Positions 1 to 8,916 of a stretch of DNA of 64,000 nt are shown in pieces. The position numbers and the translations under genes were made by a program. The stretch lies in assembly GCA_900545445.1 (NCBI GenBank), contig UQZH01000004.1:1-64000 (forward strand). The letters run 5' to 3'. Position 1 is the stretch's first letter. Every line of letters starts with the position of its first letter. Source of the stretch: an uncultured Collinsella sp. (GTDB lineage: Bacteria; Actinomycetota; Coriobacteriia; Coriobacteriales; Coriobacteriaceae). The notes below the pieces were generated by a model that was not told the origin of the DNA, searched no databases, and saw nothing but the letters and a program-made list of their open reading frames with translations.

Positions 1-2
1 CC

Positions 3-866
3 TCTGCCGCCGCGGTGCTCTCGGATGCCGCCGACCCCAACGAGACCTGCGTGCTGCCTGCCTTCGATAAGGACTTTGGCATCCCCAAGGTCGATATCCC
101 CACACCGGTGTCCCTGCGCGATGATGTCCAGCCCAAAAAGCAAAAGGCCAAGCGCAAGGTCCATCCCGACGAGGATGCCTATCACAAGCACAAGCGCCAT
201 ATCCCCAAACCGCTTATCGTCATCGCGGTGCTCGCCGCCGTGTGCGGTGGTGCGTATTGGTTTGTGACTGCCGATCCTATGGGCGTCATGCCCGGCTTCT
301 ACGACCAGTTTGGCCGGGCCGCCAAGACCACCTTCCCGTCGCGCCAAAAGGGCGAGGCCACCGAGAAAGAGTCCAAGCAAGAGGATGCGTCCGAGGTCGT
401 TCAGGAGGAGACCGTCTTAACCGACGACCAGCTCTACGCCAGGCTCGATGGCCTGTACCAGACCATCGTGTCGTACAGCGACGATGATCAGATCGGCGAG
501 GTCATCGATTCGTTTAATAACGGCTATCTGCGTACGCCGCTCTCCACCCGCCAGGAGTTGTCGCAGAGCGCTTATGCCCTGCGCGATCAGATTAAAAAGA
601 CCCAGGATGAGCTCAATAACCTCAAGGTTCAGGACGACACCGTCTATGCGGAGGACATCGATCATCTAAAGCAGCTTGCCCAGTGGATGTACGAGCGTGT
701 CGACGTGATCTGCCAGAGCTGGGATATCTCGCTGTCCATTCCCGACGGCGAGTCGCTGAGCGCCCGTCAGAGCGAGATCCTGGCGCCCATCGCACAAGGC
801 GGCAACAGCGCGCTTAACCAGTACGACGCCAACGTGAGCGCATGGAGACCGCAGCAACGTTCGTAA
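3..866 (+). CDS. Membrane-anchored protein of unknown function, 5' end cut by window
   Basis: The reading frame is open to the left edge of the window, so the true N-terminus is missing; the GTG at 15 is only the first in-frame start codon visible. A Lys/His/Arg-rich basic stretch precedes one hydrophobic segment of about 19 residues (PLIVIAVLAAVCGGAYWFV). An acidic Glu/Lys/Gln-rich linker follows, then a soluble, mostly helical C-terminal region of about 140 residues. The layout suggests a single-pass protein with a cytoplasmic basic N-terminal part and an extracytoplasmic helical domain. I recognise no family. It is followed by a separately promoted cyclophilin gene, so no functional link is implied. 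Confidence 0.7.
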   Translation, partial: SAAAVLSDAADPNETCVLPAFDKDFGIPKVDIPTPVSLRDDVQPKKQKAKRKVHPDEDAYHKHKRHIPKPLIVIAVLAAVCGGAYWFVTADPMGVMPGFYDQFGRAAKTTFPSRQKGEATEKESKQEDASEVVQEETVLTDDQLYARLDGLYQTIVSYSDDDQIGEVIDSFNNGYLRTPLSTRQELSQSAYALRDQIKKTQDELNNLKVQDDTVYAEDIDHLKQLAQWMYERVDVICQSWDISLSIPDGESLSARQSEILAPIAQGGNSALNQYDANVSAWRPQQRS

Positions 867-902
867 TTTGTTGCCCTCCGGCGGCATAACCTGCGTGCGC
901 AA

Positions 903-932
903 TTGATGGAAGCCCGTGCTTATTGCTACAAT
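903..932 (+). promoter_or_regulatory. Promoter of the cyclophilin gene
   Basis: TTGATG at 903-908 and TACAAT at 927-932 are separated by 18 bases, and the -10 box is preceded by TGC (extended -10). It lies 40 bases upstream of the cyclophilin start. This is a pattern match only. Confidence 0.6.
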
Positions 933-971
933 TTGACCAAATATGCTTTAAACGCACGAGGAAGGAACCAC

Positions 972-1514
972 ATGTTTGGTTTTAAGAAAGAGCTCTACAC
1001 GCCCGAGTATCAGCTTGCCGGCGATGAGTGCGCGGTGATCGAGACGTCGAAGGGCACCATCAAGGTCAAGTTTGACGGCGAGGGCGCCCCCATCCACGTG
1101 GCGAACTTCTGCGAGCTTTCCACGATGGGTTTTTACGACGGCCTTAAGTTCCATCGCTATGTGCCCGGTTTTGTGATCCAGGGCGGCGACCCCAATACCC
1201 GCGATATGTCCGGCGCCGATGTCGCCGCCGGCCTTGAGGGCCCCGACGGCATGCCCGGTACCGGTGGCCCCGGCTACTGCATCAAGGGCGAGTTCGCTAC
1301 CAACCCGCGTAACAGCCACGTCGACGGCGCGCTTGCCATGGCACGTTCCATGGATCCCGATTCCGCAGGTTCGCAGTTCTACTTCTGCCTGGGTGCCCAG
1401 CACAACCTCGACTCCGGCTATACCGTCTTTGGCACCACGGTCGAGGGCCTCGACGTCATCTCGCAGCTGCGTGCCGGTGACGAGATCGTCCATGTCGAGA
1501 TCGTTCACGAGTAA
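972..1514 (+). CDS. Cyclophilin-type peptidyl-prolyl cis-trans isomerase
   Basis: This 180-residue protein catalyses cis-trans isomerisation of X-Pro bonds. Family hallmarks are visible: the FHRYVPGFVIQGGDP block, containing the catalytic Arg and the Gln of the active site, and the GSQFYFCLG block. No signal peptide is present, so it is probably cytoplasmic. ATG 972 is chosen because AGGAAGG sits at 959-965 just ahead of it; the upstream in-frame start at 903 lies inside the promoter. A TPR membrane protein gene begins 11 bases downstream and is probably cotranscribed. Confidence 0.93.
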   Translation: MFGFKKELYTPEYQLAGDECAVIETSKGTIKVKFDGEGAPIHVANFCELSTMGFYDGLKFHRYVPGFVIQGGDPNTRDMSGADVAAGLEGPDGMPGTGGPGYCIKGEFATNPRNSHVDGALAMARSMDPDSAGSQFYFCLGAQHNLDSGYTVFGTTVEGLDVISQLRAGDEIVHVEIVHE

Positions 1515-1525
1515 AGGGGACTTCC

Positions 1526-2821
1526 TTGAATAGCCAGCTGATCCAACAGGGCCGCGCCGCTTATCGCGCGGGTGATTATTCCGCTGCCGCCCAGATGCTC
1601 GGTGCGGCAAAGACCCCCGGTGAGATTATGGGCGAGGCCGACCATCTGCGCGGCAACGCCTTGATGCACCTGGGCATGTATGCCGAGGCCGCCGAGGCCT
1701 ACGCCGCCGCCCTTAACGACGGTACCTATGGCAAGCGCGGCGCGCTGCTTACCAACCGCGGCAAGGCGCTTGCTGCCGTGGGTGACTATGTGACTGCAGC
1801 CCAGGCGTTCTCTGCCGCAACGCAGGATGCATCCTATGCCACGCCGTTTAAGGCCTACCTGGGTCTGGGCAACGCGCTGTTCCAGTCGGGCGACTATGCC
1901 AATGCCGGTACTGCCTTCCGTCAGGCTGCCATCGACGGCGCCAACCCGGCTCCTGCCGCCGCACTCGGCGAGCTCGGTCGTTGCTTCATTAAGCTCGGCC
2001 GTCCGGCAGACGCCGTAGAGACCTACCGCACGGCCATCGACTTTGCCGGTCCGCGCGACGACACGCGTGCGCTTAACGCCGGTATGGGCGAGGCGCTTTC
2101 CGCCGCCGGTCGTCCCTCTGACGCGCTCGATGCCTTTAACGCCGCCACTGCCGACGGCATCTACCAGCTTACGCCCGAGCAGTCCGACAAGCTTGCCCGC
2201 GTGCACGATTCCCTCGCTGCGCTTTCGGCCCAGACGGCCATGGCCACGGCGCCGGCTCCCGCGATGGATGCTCCCGCCGTCGACCCGCTCGACCCCACGG
2301 GTGCTACCGGTCAGTTTATGCCCGACCCCTCGGACACCGGCTTCTTCACCCTGTCCGAGTCCGAGATGGTTCAGCAGGACCGCAAGGAGGCCAAGGTCCG
2401 TCGTCGCCATCGCCACACGGGCCTCAAGGTCTTCTTGGTTCTGCTTCTGCTGATTGTCCTTGCCGCAGGCGGTCTTGGCTTTGCCTACACGCGCGGCCTG
2501 GGCTTCCCCTCGCAGGAGTCTGTTGTCACCGACCTGTTCCAGGCCGCCGGTGACGGCGATACCGCCAAGGCCGAGTCCTGTCTTGCTTCCAGCCTGTCCG
2601 AGGACGCCAAGGCGATGATCATCTCTTCGATCCCGCAGGGCGCCACCGTCTCCATCGAGGGCATGGATCAGTCTATGACCGAGACCACCGCCAAGGTCAA
2701 GGCGTCGCTGTCCAAGGGCGGCGAGCAGGAGTACACCGTCAAGTTCGTGCGCTCCGACAACCATATCGGTTGGGCCGTCTCCTCGCTTGATATCGATCTT
2801 TCGGCCGCTGACAACCAGTAG
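1526..2821 (+). CDS. TPR-repeat protein with one transmembrane segment
   Basis: This 431-residue protein starts at TTG 1526 with AAAGGGGA just upstream. Residues about 5-230 form tandem alanine-rich helical pairs typical of tetratricopeptide repeats (for example AYRAGDYSAAAQMLGAA and LGNALFQSGDYANAGTAF). A Pro/Ala/Asp-rich linker and a basic RRRHRH patch follow. A transmembrane helix (VFLVLLLLIVLAAGGLGFA) comes next, then an extracytoplasmic domain of about 100 residues. The shape implies cytoplasmic TPR scaffolding tethered to the membrane. The partner is unknown; its position just upstream of mreB is suggestive only. Confidence 0.8.
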   Translation: MNSQLIQQGRAAYRAGDYSAAAQMLGAAKTPGEIMGEADHLRGNALMHLGMYAEAAEAYAAALNDGTYGKRGALLTNRGKALAAVGDYVTAAQAFSAATQDASYATPFKAYLGLGNALFQSGDYANAGTAFRQAAIDGANPAPAAALGELGRCFIKLGRPADAVETYRTAIDFAGPRDDTRALNAGMGEALSAAGRPSDALDAFNAATADGIYQLTPEQSDKLARVHDSLAALSAQTAMATAPAPAMDAPAVDPLDPTGATGQFMPDPSDTGFFTLSESEMVQQDRKEAKVRRRHRHTGLKVFLVLLLLIVLAAGGLGFAYTRGLGFPSQESVVTDLFQAAGDGDTAKAESCLASSLSEDAKAMIISSIPQGATVSIEGMDQSMTETTAKVKASLSKGGEQEYTVKFVRSDNHIGWAVSSLDIDLSAADNQ

Positions 2822-2843
2822 TGACCTTATGAGATTTGGCGCT

Positions 2844-2876
2844 GCCCGGTGCTTCACCGCAAGTGAGGCGCCGGGC
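2844..2876 (+). terminator. Stem-loop between the TPR gene and mreB
   Basis: A 14-base-pair stem (two G-T pairs) spans 2844-2857 and 2863-2876, with loop CGCAA. There is no U-tract, so it may be a weak terminator or an mRNA end-protecting structure. A TATGAT box at 2886-2891 right after it could serve mreB transcription. Confidence 0.45.
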
Positions 2877-2936
2877 TTGCGCTAGTATGATGGGCTAGTA
2901 GTTTTCCAGCAATCATCCAACACATCAGGAGTTGCG

Positions 2937-3980
2937 TTGTTTTCTTTGATGGATATGTTCTTCGGTAGCTATGCGGGCGATCTTGCCATCGACCTCGGCA
3001 CCGCCAACACGCTTGTCTCCGTGCGCGGCAAGGGCATCGTCATTCGCGAGCCCTCCGTTGTCGCCATCGACAAGAACGATGAGCGCATCCTGGCTGTCGG
3101 TATCGAGGCAAAGCGCATGCTCGGCCGTACGCCCGGTAACATTGTGGCTGTGCGTCCCCTTAAGGACGGCGTTATCGCCGACTTCGACGTTACCGAGGCC
3201 ATGCTTCGCTATTTTATCGACAAGGCGTCCGAGAAGCGCTATCCGTGGACCCCGCGTCCGCGCGTTGTCGTCTGCGTCCCCTCCGGTGTCACGTCGGTCG
3301 AGAAGCGCGCCGTTTTTGAGGCTACGATCCAGGCCGGTGCCCGCCAGGCATACCTGATCGAGGAGCCCATGGCCGCTGCCATCGGCGCCGACTTGCCTGT
3401 CGAGGAGCCGACCGGCTCCATGGTCATCGATATCGGCGGCGGTACCACCGAGGTCGCCGTTATCGCCATGGGCGGTATCGTCGTGTCGCAGTCCATTCGC
3501 ATTGCCGGTGACGAGTTTGATCAGGCCATCCTTACCCATGTTCGCGATGCCTATAACCTGGCTATCGGCGAGCGCACGGCCGAGGACATCAAGATCAAGG
3601 TCGGTTCTGCCGTGCCGCTCAAGGACGAGCTCGACGTCGAGGTCAACGGCCGCGACGTGATCACGGGCCTGCCCAAGACCGTGCGCATCGAGAGCGAGGA
3701 GATTCGTCGCGCGCTCAATAAGCCGCTCGACGAGATGGCCAAGGCCGTCAAGGACGCCCTCGACGCCACGCCGCCCGATCTTGCCTCGGATCTTATGTAC
3801 TACGGCATCCTGTTGACCGGCGGCGGTGCGCTGCTGCGCGGCCTCGACGTGCGTCTGCGCGACGAGACCGGCGTTTCGGTCAACGTCAGCCCTACGGCGC
3901 TCGACAACGTCGTCAACGGCTGCGCCCGCGTGCTCGAGGCCAACGCGTTTGACGGTGGCTTCGTCCAGACCAATGCTTAA
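2937..3980 (+). CDS. mreB: Rod-shape-determining actin homologue MreB
   Basis: MreB is the bacterial actin that forms membrane-associated filaments guiding lateral cell-wall synthesis. The 347-residue product has the actin-fold ATP-binding signatures: phosphate-1 motif DLGTANTLV near residues 19-27, phosphate-2 motif DIGGGTTEVAV, and adenosine motif LLTGGGALLRG. TTG 2937 is preferred because AGGAG at 2927-2931 precedes it by five bases; the start could alternatively be the in-frame ATG at 2949. The gene heads the mreBCD-mrdA-rodA elongasome run. Confidence 0.96.
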   Translation: MFSLMDMFFGSYAGDLAIDLGTANTLVSVRGKGIVIREPSVVAIDKNDERILAVGIEAKRMLGRTPGNIVAVRPLKDGVIADFDVTEAMLRYFIDKASEKRYPWTPRPRVVVCVPSGVTSVEKRAVFEATIQAGARQAYLIEEPMAAAIGADLPVEEPTGSMVIDIGGGTTEVAVIAMGGIVVSQSIRIAGDEFDQAILTHVRDAYNLAIGERTAEDIKIKVGSAVPLKDELDVEVNGRDVITGLPKTVRIESEEIRRALNKPLDEMAKAVKDALDATPPDLASDLMYYGILLTGGGALLRGLDVRLRDETGVSVNVSPTALDNVVNGCARVLEANAFDGGFVQTNA

Positions 3981-4001
3981 TTTCCAAAAGGTGGATTCCA
4001 T

Positions 4002-5000
4002 TTGGCACGATCTTCGGGTTTCTCTTCAAATCTGAATACCAAGCGACAATCAACGGGTATGCGCCCGTTGATTGTTTTCAGCGTAATTTCGGTGCTGCTG
4101 CTTACGTTTTACATTCGCGAGGGTGAGGCGGGACCGATTCATGCCGTGCGTTCTGGCGTGACGACGATTACCTCGCCGGTGCGTTTTGTGGGCTCGGCTG
4201 TGGCCGCGCCCTTTAACGCAATCGGAAACGTGTTCTCTAACCTTACGGCTTCGCAAGACACCCTCGACGAGCTTAAGAAGCAAAACGAGGTCCTGACGTC
4301 AAAGGTTGCCGAGCTCTCCGAGGCTCAAAAGACCGCCGAGCGACTCGAGAGCCTGGTCGGTCTTCAGTCGACCTACAACCTCAAGTCCACTGCGGCTCGC
4401 ATTGTCGGCGCGTCGGGCGATGCCTGGACCTCGACCGTTACCATCGACAAAGGCTCTGCCGACGGTCTTACCATCAACATGCCCGTGACGAGTTCTGCCG
4501 GTGTCATCGGTCAGATTATCGAGGTTTCGGCCAAGACCTCCACCGTCCGCCTGATTAGTGATGAGAACTCGGGTGTGTCCGCCATGGTGCAGGATACGCG
4601 TGCTCAGGGCATGCTGCAGGGGCAGCCCGACGGTACCCTGCGCCTGGAGCACGTGAGTGTCGACTCCGACGTGAAGGTGGGCGATATCATCGTGACCTCG
4701 GGCATCGGCGGCGTATTCCCCAAGGGCCTGCCGCTCGGTACGGTCTCGTCGGTGGAGAAGTCTGCCAACGATGTGTACTACACCATCGTCGTGCGCGCTC
4801 AGACAACGGCCGAAAACAACGAGGAAGTGCTGGCCATTACGTCGCTGACCGATGAGCAGTCGGCTTCGGACGAGGATGTGAGCAGCGCCAACAGTACGCC
4901 GCAGGGCACCTCGCGCGATGCGGCCACCAAGTCCAAAGATGAAAGCTCGGATGAAAACTCCGATGCGTCCGACACGACTGACTCGGGCTCGAGCGAATAG
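4002..5000 (+). CDS. mreC: Rod-shape-determining protein MreC
   Basis: MreC is a bitopic protein linking MreB filaments to the periplasmic-side cell-wall enzymes. The product (332 residues) has a short cytoplasmic tail, one transmembrane helix (residues about 22-38), a coiled-coil stretch (about 85-120, DELKKQNEVLTSKVAEL), and the paired beta-barrel region with typical Gly-rich turns (SAGVIGQI, SGIGGVFPKGLPLG). The C-terminal 50 residues are Ser/Asp/Glu-rich and probably disordered. TTG 4002 follows AAAAGGTGG at 3986-3994. Confidence 0.94.
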   Translation: MARSSGFSSNLNTKRQSTGMRPLIVFSVISVLLLTFYIREGEAGPIHAVRSGVTTITSPVRFVGSAVAAPFNAIGNVFSNLTASQDTLDELKKQNEVLTSKVAELSEAQKTAERLESLVGLQSTYNLKSTAARIVGASGDAWTSTVTIDKGSADGLTINMPVTSSAGVIGQIIEVSAKTSTVRLISDENSGVSAMVQDTRAQGMLQGQPDGTLRLEHVSVDSDVKVGDIIVTSGIGGVFPKGLPLGTVSSVEKSANDVYYTIVVRAQTTAENNEEVLAITSLTDEQSASDEDVSSANSTPQGTSRDAATKSKDESSDENSDASDTTDSGSSE

Positions 5001-5012
5001 GGAGGCATGTCC

Positions 5013-5579
5013 ATGGATCTACACGAACAGGGGACTGGCTCCCGCACTTTTGCGATTGCCGCCATTGTCTGCGTCCTGCTGCAGGCGGGCTTGGCGCCGC
5101 AGATCTCCATCGCGGGCGGTCGCGTCAACTTTATGATTATCCTGGTGTGCCTGAGTGTGTTTTCGGTCGATCCCACGCGGGCCGTCATCTGCGGTTTTTG
5201 CAGTGGCCTGTTCTACGACCTGTCGGCAGCCGTGCCGGTGGGCGTGATGTCGCTGTTGCTGACAGTGGGCAGCTTTGCCCTGACACACAGTGCCGCCGGT
5301 CAGACGGGCGGCACCCCGAGCGCTCGCGGCATCACGGTGGGCGCCTTTGCGCTTGCCATTAACGTGATCTACAGCATTATCTTGCTGTTTATGGGACTGG
5401 AATCGAGTTTTGTCGTGGCGATCTTTGGACACGCCCTGCCGTCCTCGATTCTGACCGGTCTGGTCGCCGTTCCGTTTTTGATGTCCGGCGTCGCGCCGCA
5501 GTCTGGCTATGGGTTCTCCGCGCGCGGTGGGCGTCAGACGGGTATGCGCTTTAAGCCCAAGACCCGTAAGCTCAAATAG
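5013..5579 (+). CDS. mreD: Rod-shape-determining membrane protein MreD
   Basis: A hydrophobic 188-residue protein with about five transmembrane helices, in the canonical position after mreC. MreD is an integral-membrane part of the elongasome. Two ATGs compete, at 5007 and 5013. GGAGG at 5001-5005 sits one base from the first but seven from the second, so 5013 is preferred. The C-terminus is basic (RGGRQTGMRFKPKTRKLK). Identity rests on hydropathy and neighbourhood more than on motifs, as MreD is poorly conserved. Confidence 0.88.
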   Translation: MDLHEQGTGSRTFAIAAIVCVLLQAGLAPQISIAGGRVNFMIILVCLSVFSVDPTRAVICGFCSGLFYDLSAAVPVGVMSLLLTVGSFALTHSAAGQTGGTPSARGITVGAFALAINVIYSIILLFMGLESSFVVAIFGHALPSSILTGLVAVPFLMSGVAPQSGYGFSARGGRQTGMRFKPKTRKLK

Positions 5580-5592
5580 GGGAGGTCTGTAG

Positions 5593-7662
5593 ATGTCTTC
5601 CCAGTTGACGGTTGTTGTCGCTGGCATCGTCCTGGTCGTGGCCATTGTGGTCGCGCTGGTCATCATGCGACGCGGCGACTCCCGCTTTACCTACGATACG
5701 CAGCACGGAACGGCCCCGCGCGCCACCGAGGGCGAGGGCAATACGGCCGCTACGGCCTTCAAGGGCCGCTTTTCCATCCTCACCGCGGGCGTGGGTGCGA
5801 TGTTTGCCGCGCTTGCCGTTAAGCTGTGGGGCATGCAGATGGTCTCGTCGGACTACTACGACAAGCAGGCCAAGAGCAATCAGACCCGTACCGTTACCAC
5901 GCCTGCCGTTCGTGGCCGCATCTTGGACCGCAACGGCGTCGCGCTGGTGCAAAACCGCCCCTCGCTCGCCGTCGTCGCCTATCGCGACCTTGCCGACGAC
6001 AAGGTACTGGTGCGCCATCTTGCCAACGTGCTCGGCATGCCGTATATCGCGGTGCTGCGCAACATCCAGGACAATTCTGAAGGTGCGCAGAGCCTGCATA
6101 CGATCGCGACTGACGTGCGCCGCTCTACTGTCGCCTACATTCAGGAGCACGCCGGTGAGTTTCCCGGCGTGAAGATCGCCGAGCGCACCGAGCGCCAATA
6201 CCCGTATGGCGAGACCGCCTGCCATATCTTGGGCTATACCGGCACCATTACCTCCGAGCAGCTCGAGGCGCAGAACAAGAAGTCGTCGGACGGCAGCGAT
6301 AGCGCGGCTGGCCAGATCTCGTATCAATCGGGCGATATTGTGGGCCAGGCGGGCGTAGAGATTTACTACGAAAATCTGCTGCAGGGCATTCGTGGTGAGC
6401 AGACCGTGAAAGTTGACGCCTCGGGTAACGTGACCGGTCAAGCCGGCGCCGTTCCCGCCAAGGCCGGTTCTGACATTAAGCTTACGCTCGATCTTAAGAT
6501 TCAACAGGCCTGCGAGACGGCTCTGGCGAATGCCATTGAGCTTGCCAAGACCACGGGTCATAGCGATGCCGGCAACGGCGCCGTGGTGTGTCTCGATCCC
6601 AACAATGGTGAGATTCTGGGTATGGCAAGCGAGCCCAAGTTTGATCCGTCGGTGTTCATCGGCGGCGTTTCCAACGACGTGTGGACCGAGCTCAACGACG
6701 ACAAGGGTTCGCATCCGCTGCTCAACCGCGCCATTAGCGGCCAGTATATGTCGGCTTCGACCATCAAGCCGCTCTCGGCTCTGGCCGGTCTTGAGTTTGG
6801 AACCTATACCTCAGACCAGACCACGAACTGCACGGGCTATTGGACGGGCCTGGGCAAGTCATGGGGTAAGTACTGCTGGCTGCATTCCGGTCACGGTACT
6901 ATGACGCTGCAATCCGGTATCGCCAACTCGTGCGACCCCGTGTTTTACGATATGGGTAAGGCGTTTTTCTACAACGACCAGCATCCCGAGGGTCTGCAAG
7001 AGGTCTTTCGCCGTTGGGGCCTGGGCAAGACCTGCGGCATCGATCTGCCAAGTGAGGGCACCGGTCGCATTCCTGACGCCAAGTGGAAAGAGTCCTACTT
7101 TACCGACGCCTCGGCCGAGGACCGCAAGTGGAATGCCGGCGATATGACTAACATCGCTATCGGCCAGGGCGACATTTTGGTGACGCCGCTGCAGATGTCG
7201 TGTGCCTACATGGGCCTTGCCAACGGCGGCAAACAGTATGTGCCGCATGTGTTCTTGTCTGCTGTCTCGCGTGATGGTGACGGCGATGCCTACAAGTACA
7301 ACGGCAAGGGCAAAAAGAAGCGCCTTGAGGCTCAAATTAACAACGATGCTGATCTTGCGCTGGTCCGCAACGGCATGCACGATGTGATTTACTCGGCGTC
7401 GACTTCGACCGCCGCACACTTTAACTCCTTGACCCCCACGGTCTACGGCAAGTCCGGCACGGGCGAGAAGAGCGGCGAGGACGATTACGCGTGGTTTTGC
7501 GCCTACGCGCCGGCCGATGAGCCCAAGTACGTGATTGTCACTGTCTTGGAACAGGGCGGTGGTGGCTCCGATACCGCGCTGCACGTCGTGCGCGATGTCC
7601 TCGGTGCCATTTATGACGAGCCCGACACATCTTCTGCCACGGGCGATTCTTCGGTTCGATAG
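5593..7662 (+). CDS. mrdA: Penicillin-binding protein 2, class B transpeptidase
   Basis: This is the peptidoglycan DD-transpeptidase of the elongation machinery. The 689-residue product has an N-terminal hydrophobic helix (residues about 7-26) and a second hydrophobic stretch at about 60-80. A dimerisation domain follows, with the RGRILDRNG motif typical of class B PBPs, then the transpeptidase domain. Catalytic motifs: S389-T-I-K392 (SxxK), SCD in place of SxN (an Asp in this position is seen in PBP2 proteins), and KSGTG. GGAGG at 5581-5585 precedes the ATG by seven bases. rodA follows immediately. Confidence 0.95.
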   Translation: MSSQLTVVVAGIVLVVAIVVALVIMRRGDSRFTYDTQHGTAPRATEGEGNTAATAFKGRFSILTAGVGAMFAALAVKLWGMQMVSSDYYDKQAKSNQTRTVTTPAVRGRILDRNGVALVQNRPSLAVVAYRDLADDKVLVRHLANVLGMPYIAVLRNIQDNSEGAQSLHTIATDVRRSTVAYIQEHAGEFPGVKIAERTERQYPYGETACHILGYTGTITSEQLEAQNKKSSDGSDSAAGQISYQSGDIVGQAGVEIYYENLLQGIRGEQTVKVDASGNVTGQAGAVPAKAGSDIKLTLDLKIQQACETALANAIELAKTTGHSDAGNGAVVCLDPNNGEILGMASEPKFDPSVFIGGVSNDVWTELNDDKGSHPLLNRAISGQYMSASTIKPLSALAGLEFGTYTSDQTTNCTGYWTGLGKSWGKYCWLHSGHGTMTLQSGIANSCDPVFYDMGKAFFYNDQHPEGLQEVFRRWGLGKTCGIDLPSEGTGRIPDAKWKESYFTDASAEDRKWNAGDMTNIAIGQGDILVTPLQMSCAYMGLANGGKQYVPHVFLSAVSRDGDGDAYKYNGKGKKKRLEAQINNDADLALVRNGMHDVIYSASTSTAAHFNSLTPTVYGKSGTGEKSGEDDYAWFCAYAPADEPKYVIVTVLEQGGGGSDTALHVVRDVLGAIYDEPDTSSATGDSSVR

Positions 7663-7671
7663 GAGGTTGCG

Positions 7672-8898
7672 ATGGATTTTTCGCCGGCGGACCTGTTCCG
7701 CTCAACTAAAACCGGTTCCCGCAGCAGCCTGGACCGTGTCAACAAGCAGCTTTCGGCCTCGCGCGGCACGTTTCGCCAGAAGGTGCACATCGGCGTGCTG
7801 CTGGCAACCTTGGCACTCGTTGCCTATGGTGCCATCATCATTTGGTCGGCATCGCAGTTTAAGGCCGACGCCTCATTTTCGCGCCACCTGTTGGGCATCG
7901 GCATCGGTGCGGTGCTTGCGGTGCTCGTCTGGCGTACCGATCTGCGCGGCATCTCTAACTTCTCGACGGCGCTGCTCGTCATCGACCTCATTGTGATTTT
8001 CTCGCCCAAGATTCCGGGGCTGTCCTATACGGGCGGTCTGGGCATGACGGGCTGGATCAAGATTCCCGGTATCGGTCTTACCTTCCAGCCGGTCGAGCTC
8101 GCCAAGCTCATCACGATCTTCTTTATCGCCACGCTTGGTTCGCAGTACAACGGCCGCATCGATACCGCCCGCGACTACATTAAGCTCTGCGGCATGCTTT
8201 CCGTTCCGTTTTTGGCCGTCGTCGCCATGGGCGACCTGGGTTCGGGCCTGGTCGTGTTGGTGTCGGGTGCCGTTGTGATCTGCATGAGCGGTGCGCGCCG
8301 CGAATGGGTGCTGTCGACCTTGGCTCTGCTCGTGGGTTTGGTGGCGCTCATCCTGGCGCTCGATTCGGTGCTCGATTCTCTTTTGGGCCACGACGTTTTG
8401 ATCAAGCAGTACCAGATGAACCGACTGACCGTCTTTATCGACCCCGATAATGCCGATTCGGACGATGCTTACAACTTGCAGCAATCGCTCATCGCGGTTG
8501 GATCGGGTGGCTTTTTCGGTAAAGGGCTGGGTCATGCGACGCAGTCTGCCGGTGGCTTTCTGCCCGAGTTCCATACCGACTTCGTCTTTGCCTTTTTGTC
8601 CGAGACCTTTGGCTTCTGCGGCTCCTTTTTGCTCCTGTGCCTCTACGTGCTGCTGATTTTCTCGACGATCCGCGTTGCCTTTAAGTGCGAGTCTCTGTTC
8701 TTGCGCCTATCGTGCGTGGGCATCGTCGGCATGTGGGCGTTCCAGACCTTCGAGAACATCGGCATGTGCATTGGCATGATGCCGATTACCGGTATTCCGC
8801 TGCCGTTCATTAGCTTCGGTTCGTCCTCGATGATGATCCAGTTGCTGACGGTGGGTATCGTACAATCCATATGGCGGCATCGTTCGGGCGCCGCGTAA
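7672..8898 (+). CDS. rodA: SEDS peptidoglycan glycosyltransferase RodA
   Basis: RodA polymerises lipid II into glycan strands in partnership with PBP2. The 408-residue protein has about ten transmembrane helices and SEDS-family features, including the QPVELAKL block, a large extracellular loop with QQSLIAVGSGG.FGKGLG, and the GIPLPFISFGSSSM C-terminal signature. The first 45 residues are a soluble, basic cytoplasmic extension. AGGAGG at 7661-7666 overlaps the PBP2 stop codon, so translation of the pair is likely coupled. Confidence 0.95.
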   Translation: MDFSPADLFRSTKTGSRSSLDRVNKQLSASRGTFRQKVHIGVLLATLALVAYGAIIIWSASQFKADASFSRHLLGIGIGAVLAVLVWRTDLRGISNFSTALLVIDLIVIFSPKIPGLSYTGGLGMTGWIKIPGIGLTFQPVELAKLITIFFIATLGSQYNGRIDTARDYIKLCGMLSVPFLAVVAMGDLGSGLVVLVSGAVVICMSGARREWVLSTLALLVGLVALILALDSVLDSLLGHDVLIKQYQMNRLTVFIDPDNADSDDAYNLQQSLIAVGSGGFFGKGLGHATQSAGGFLPEFHTDFVFAFLSETFGFCGSFLLLCLYVLLIFSTIRVAFKCESLFLRLSCVGIVGMWAFQTFENIGMCIGMMPITGIPLPFISFGSSSMMIQLLTVGIVQSIWRHRSGAA

Positions 8899-8916
8899 CC
8901 GCTGGAGGGGTTTGCT

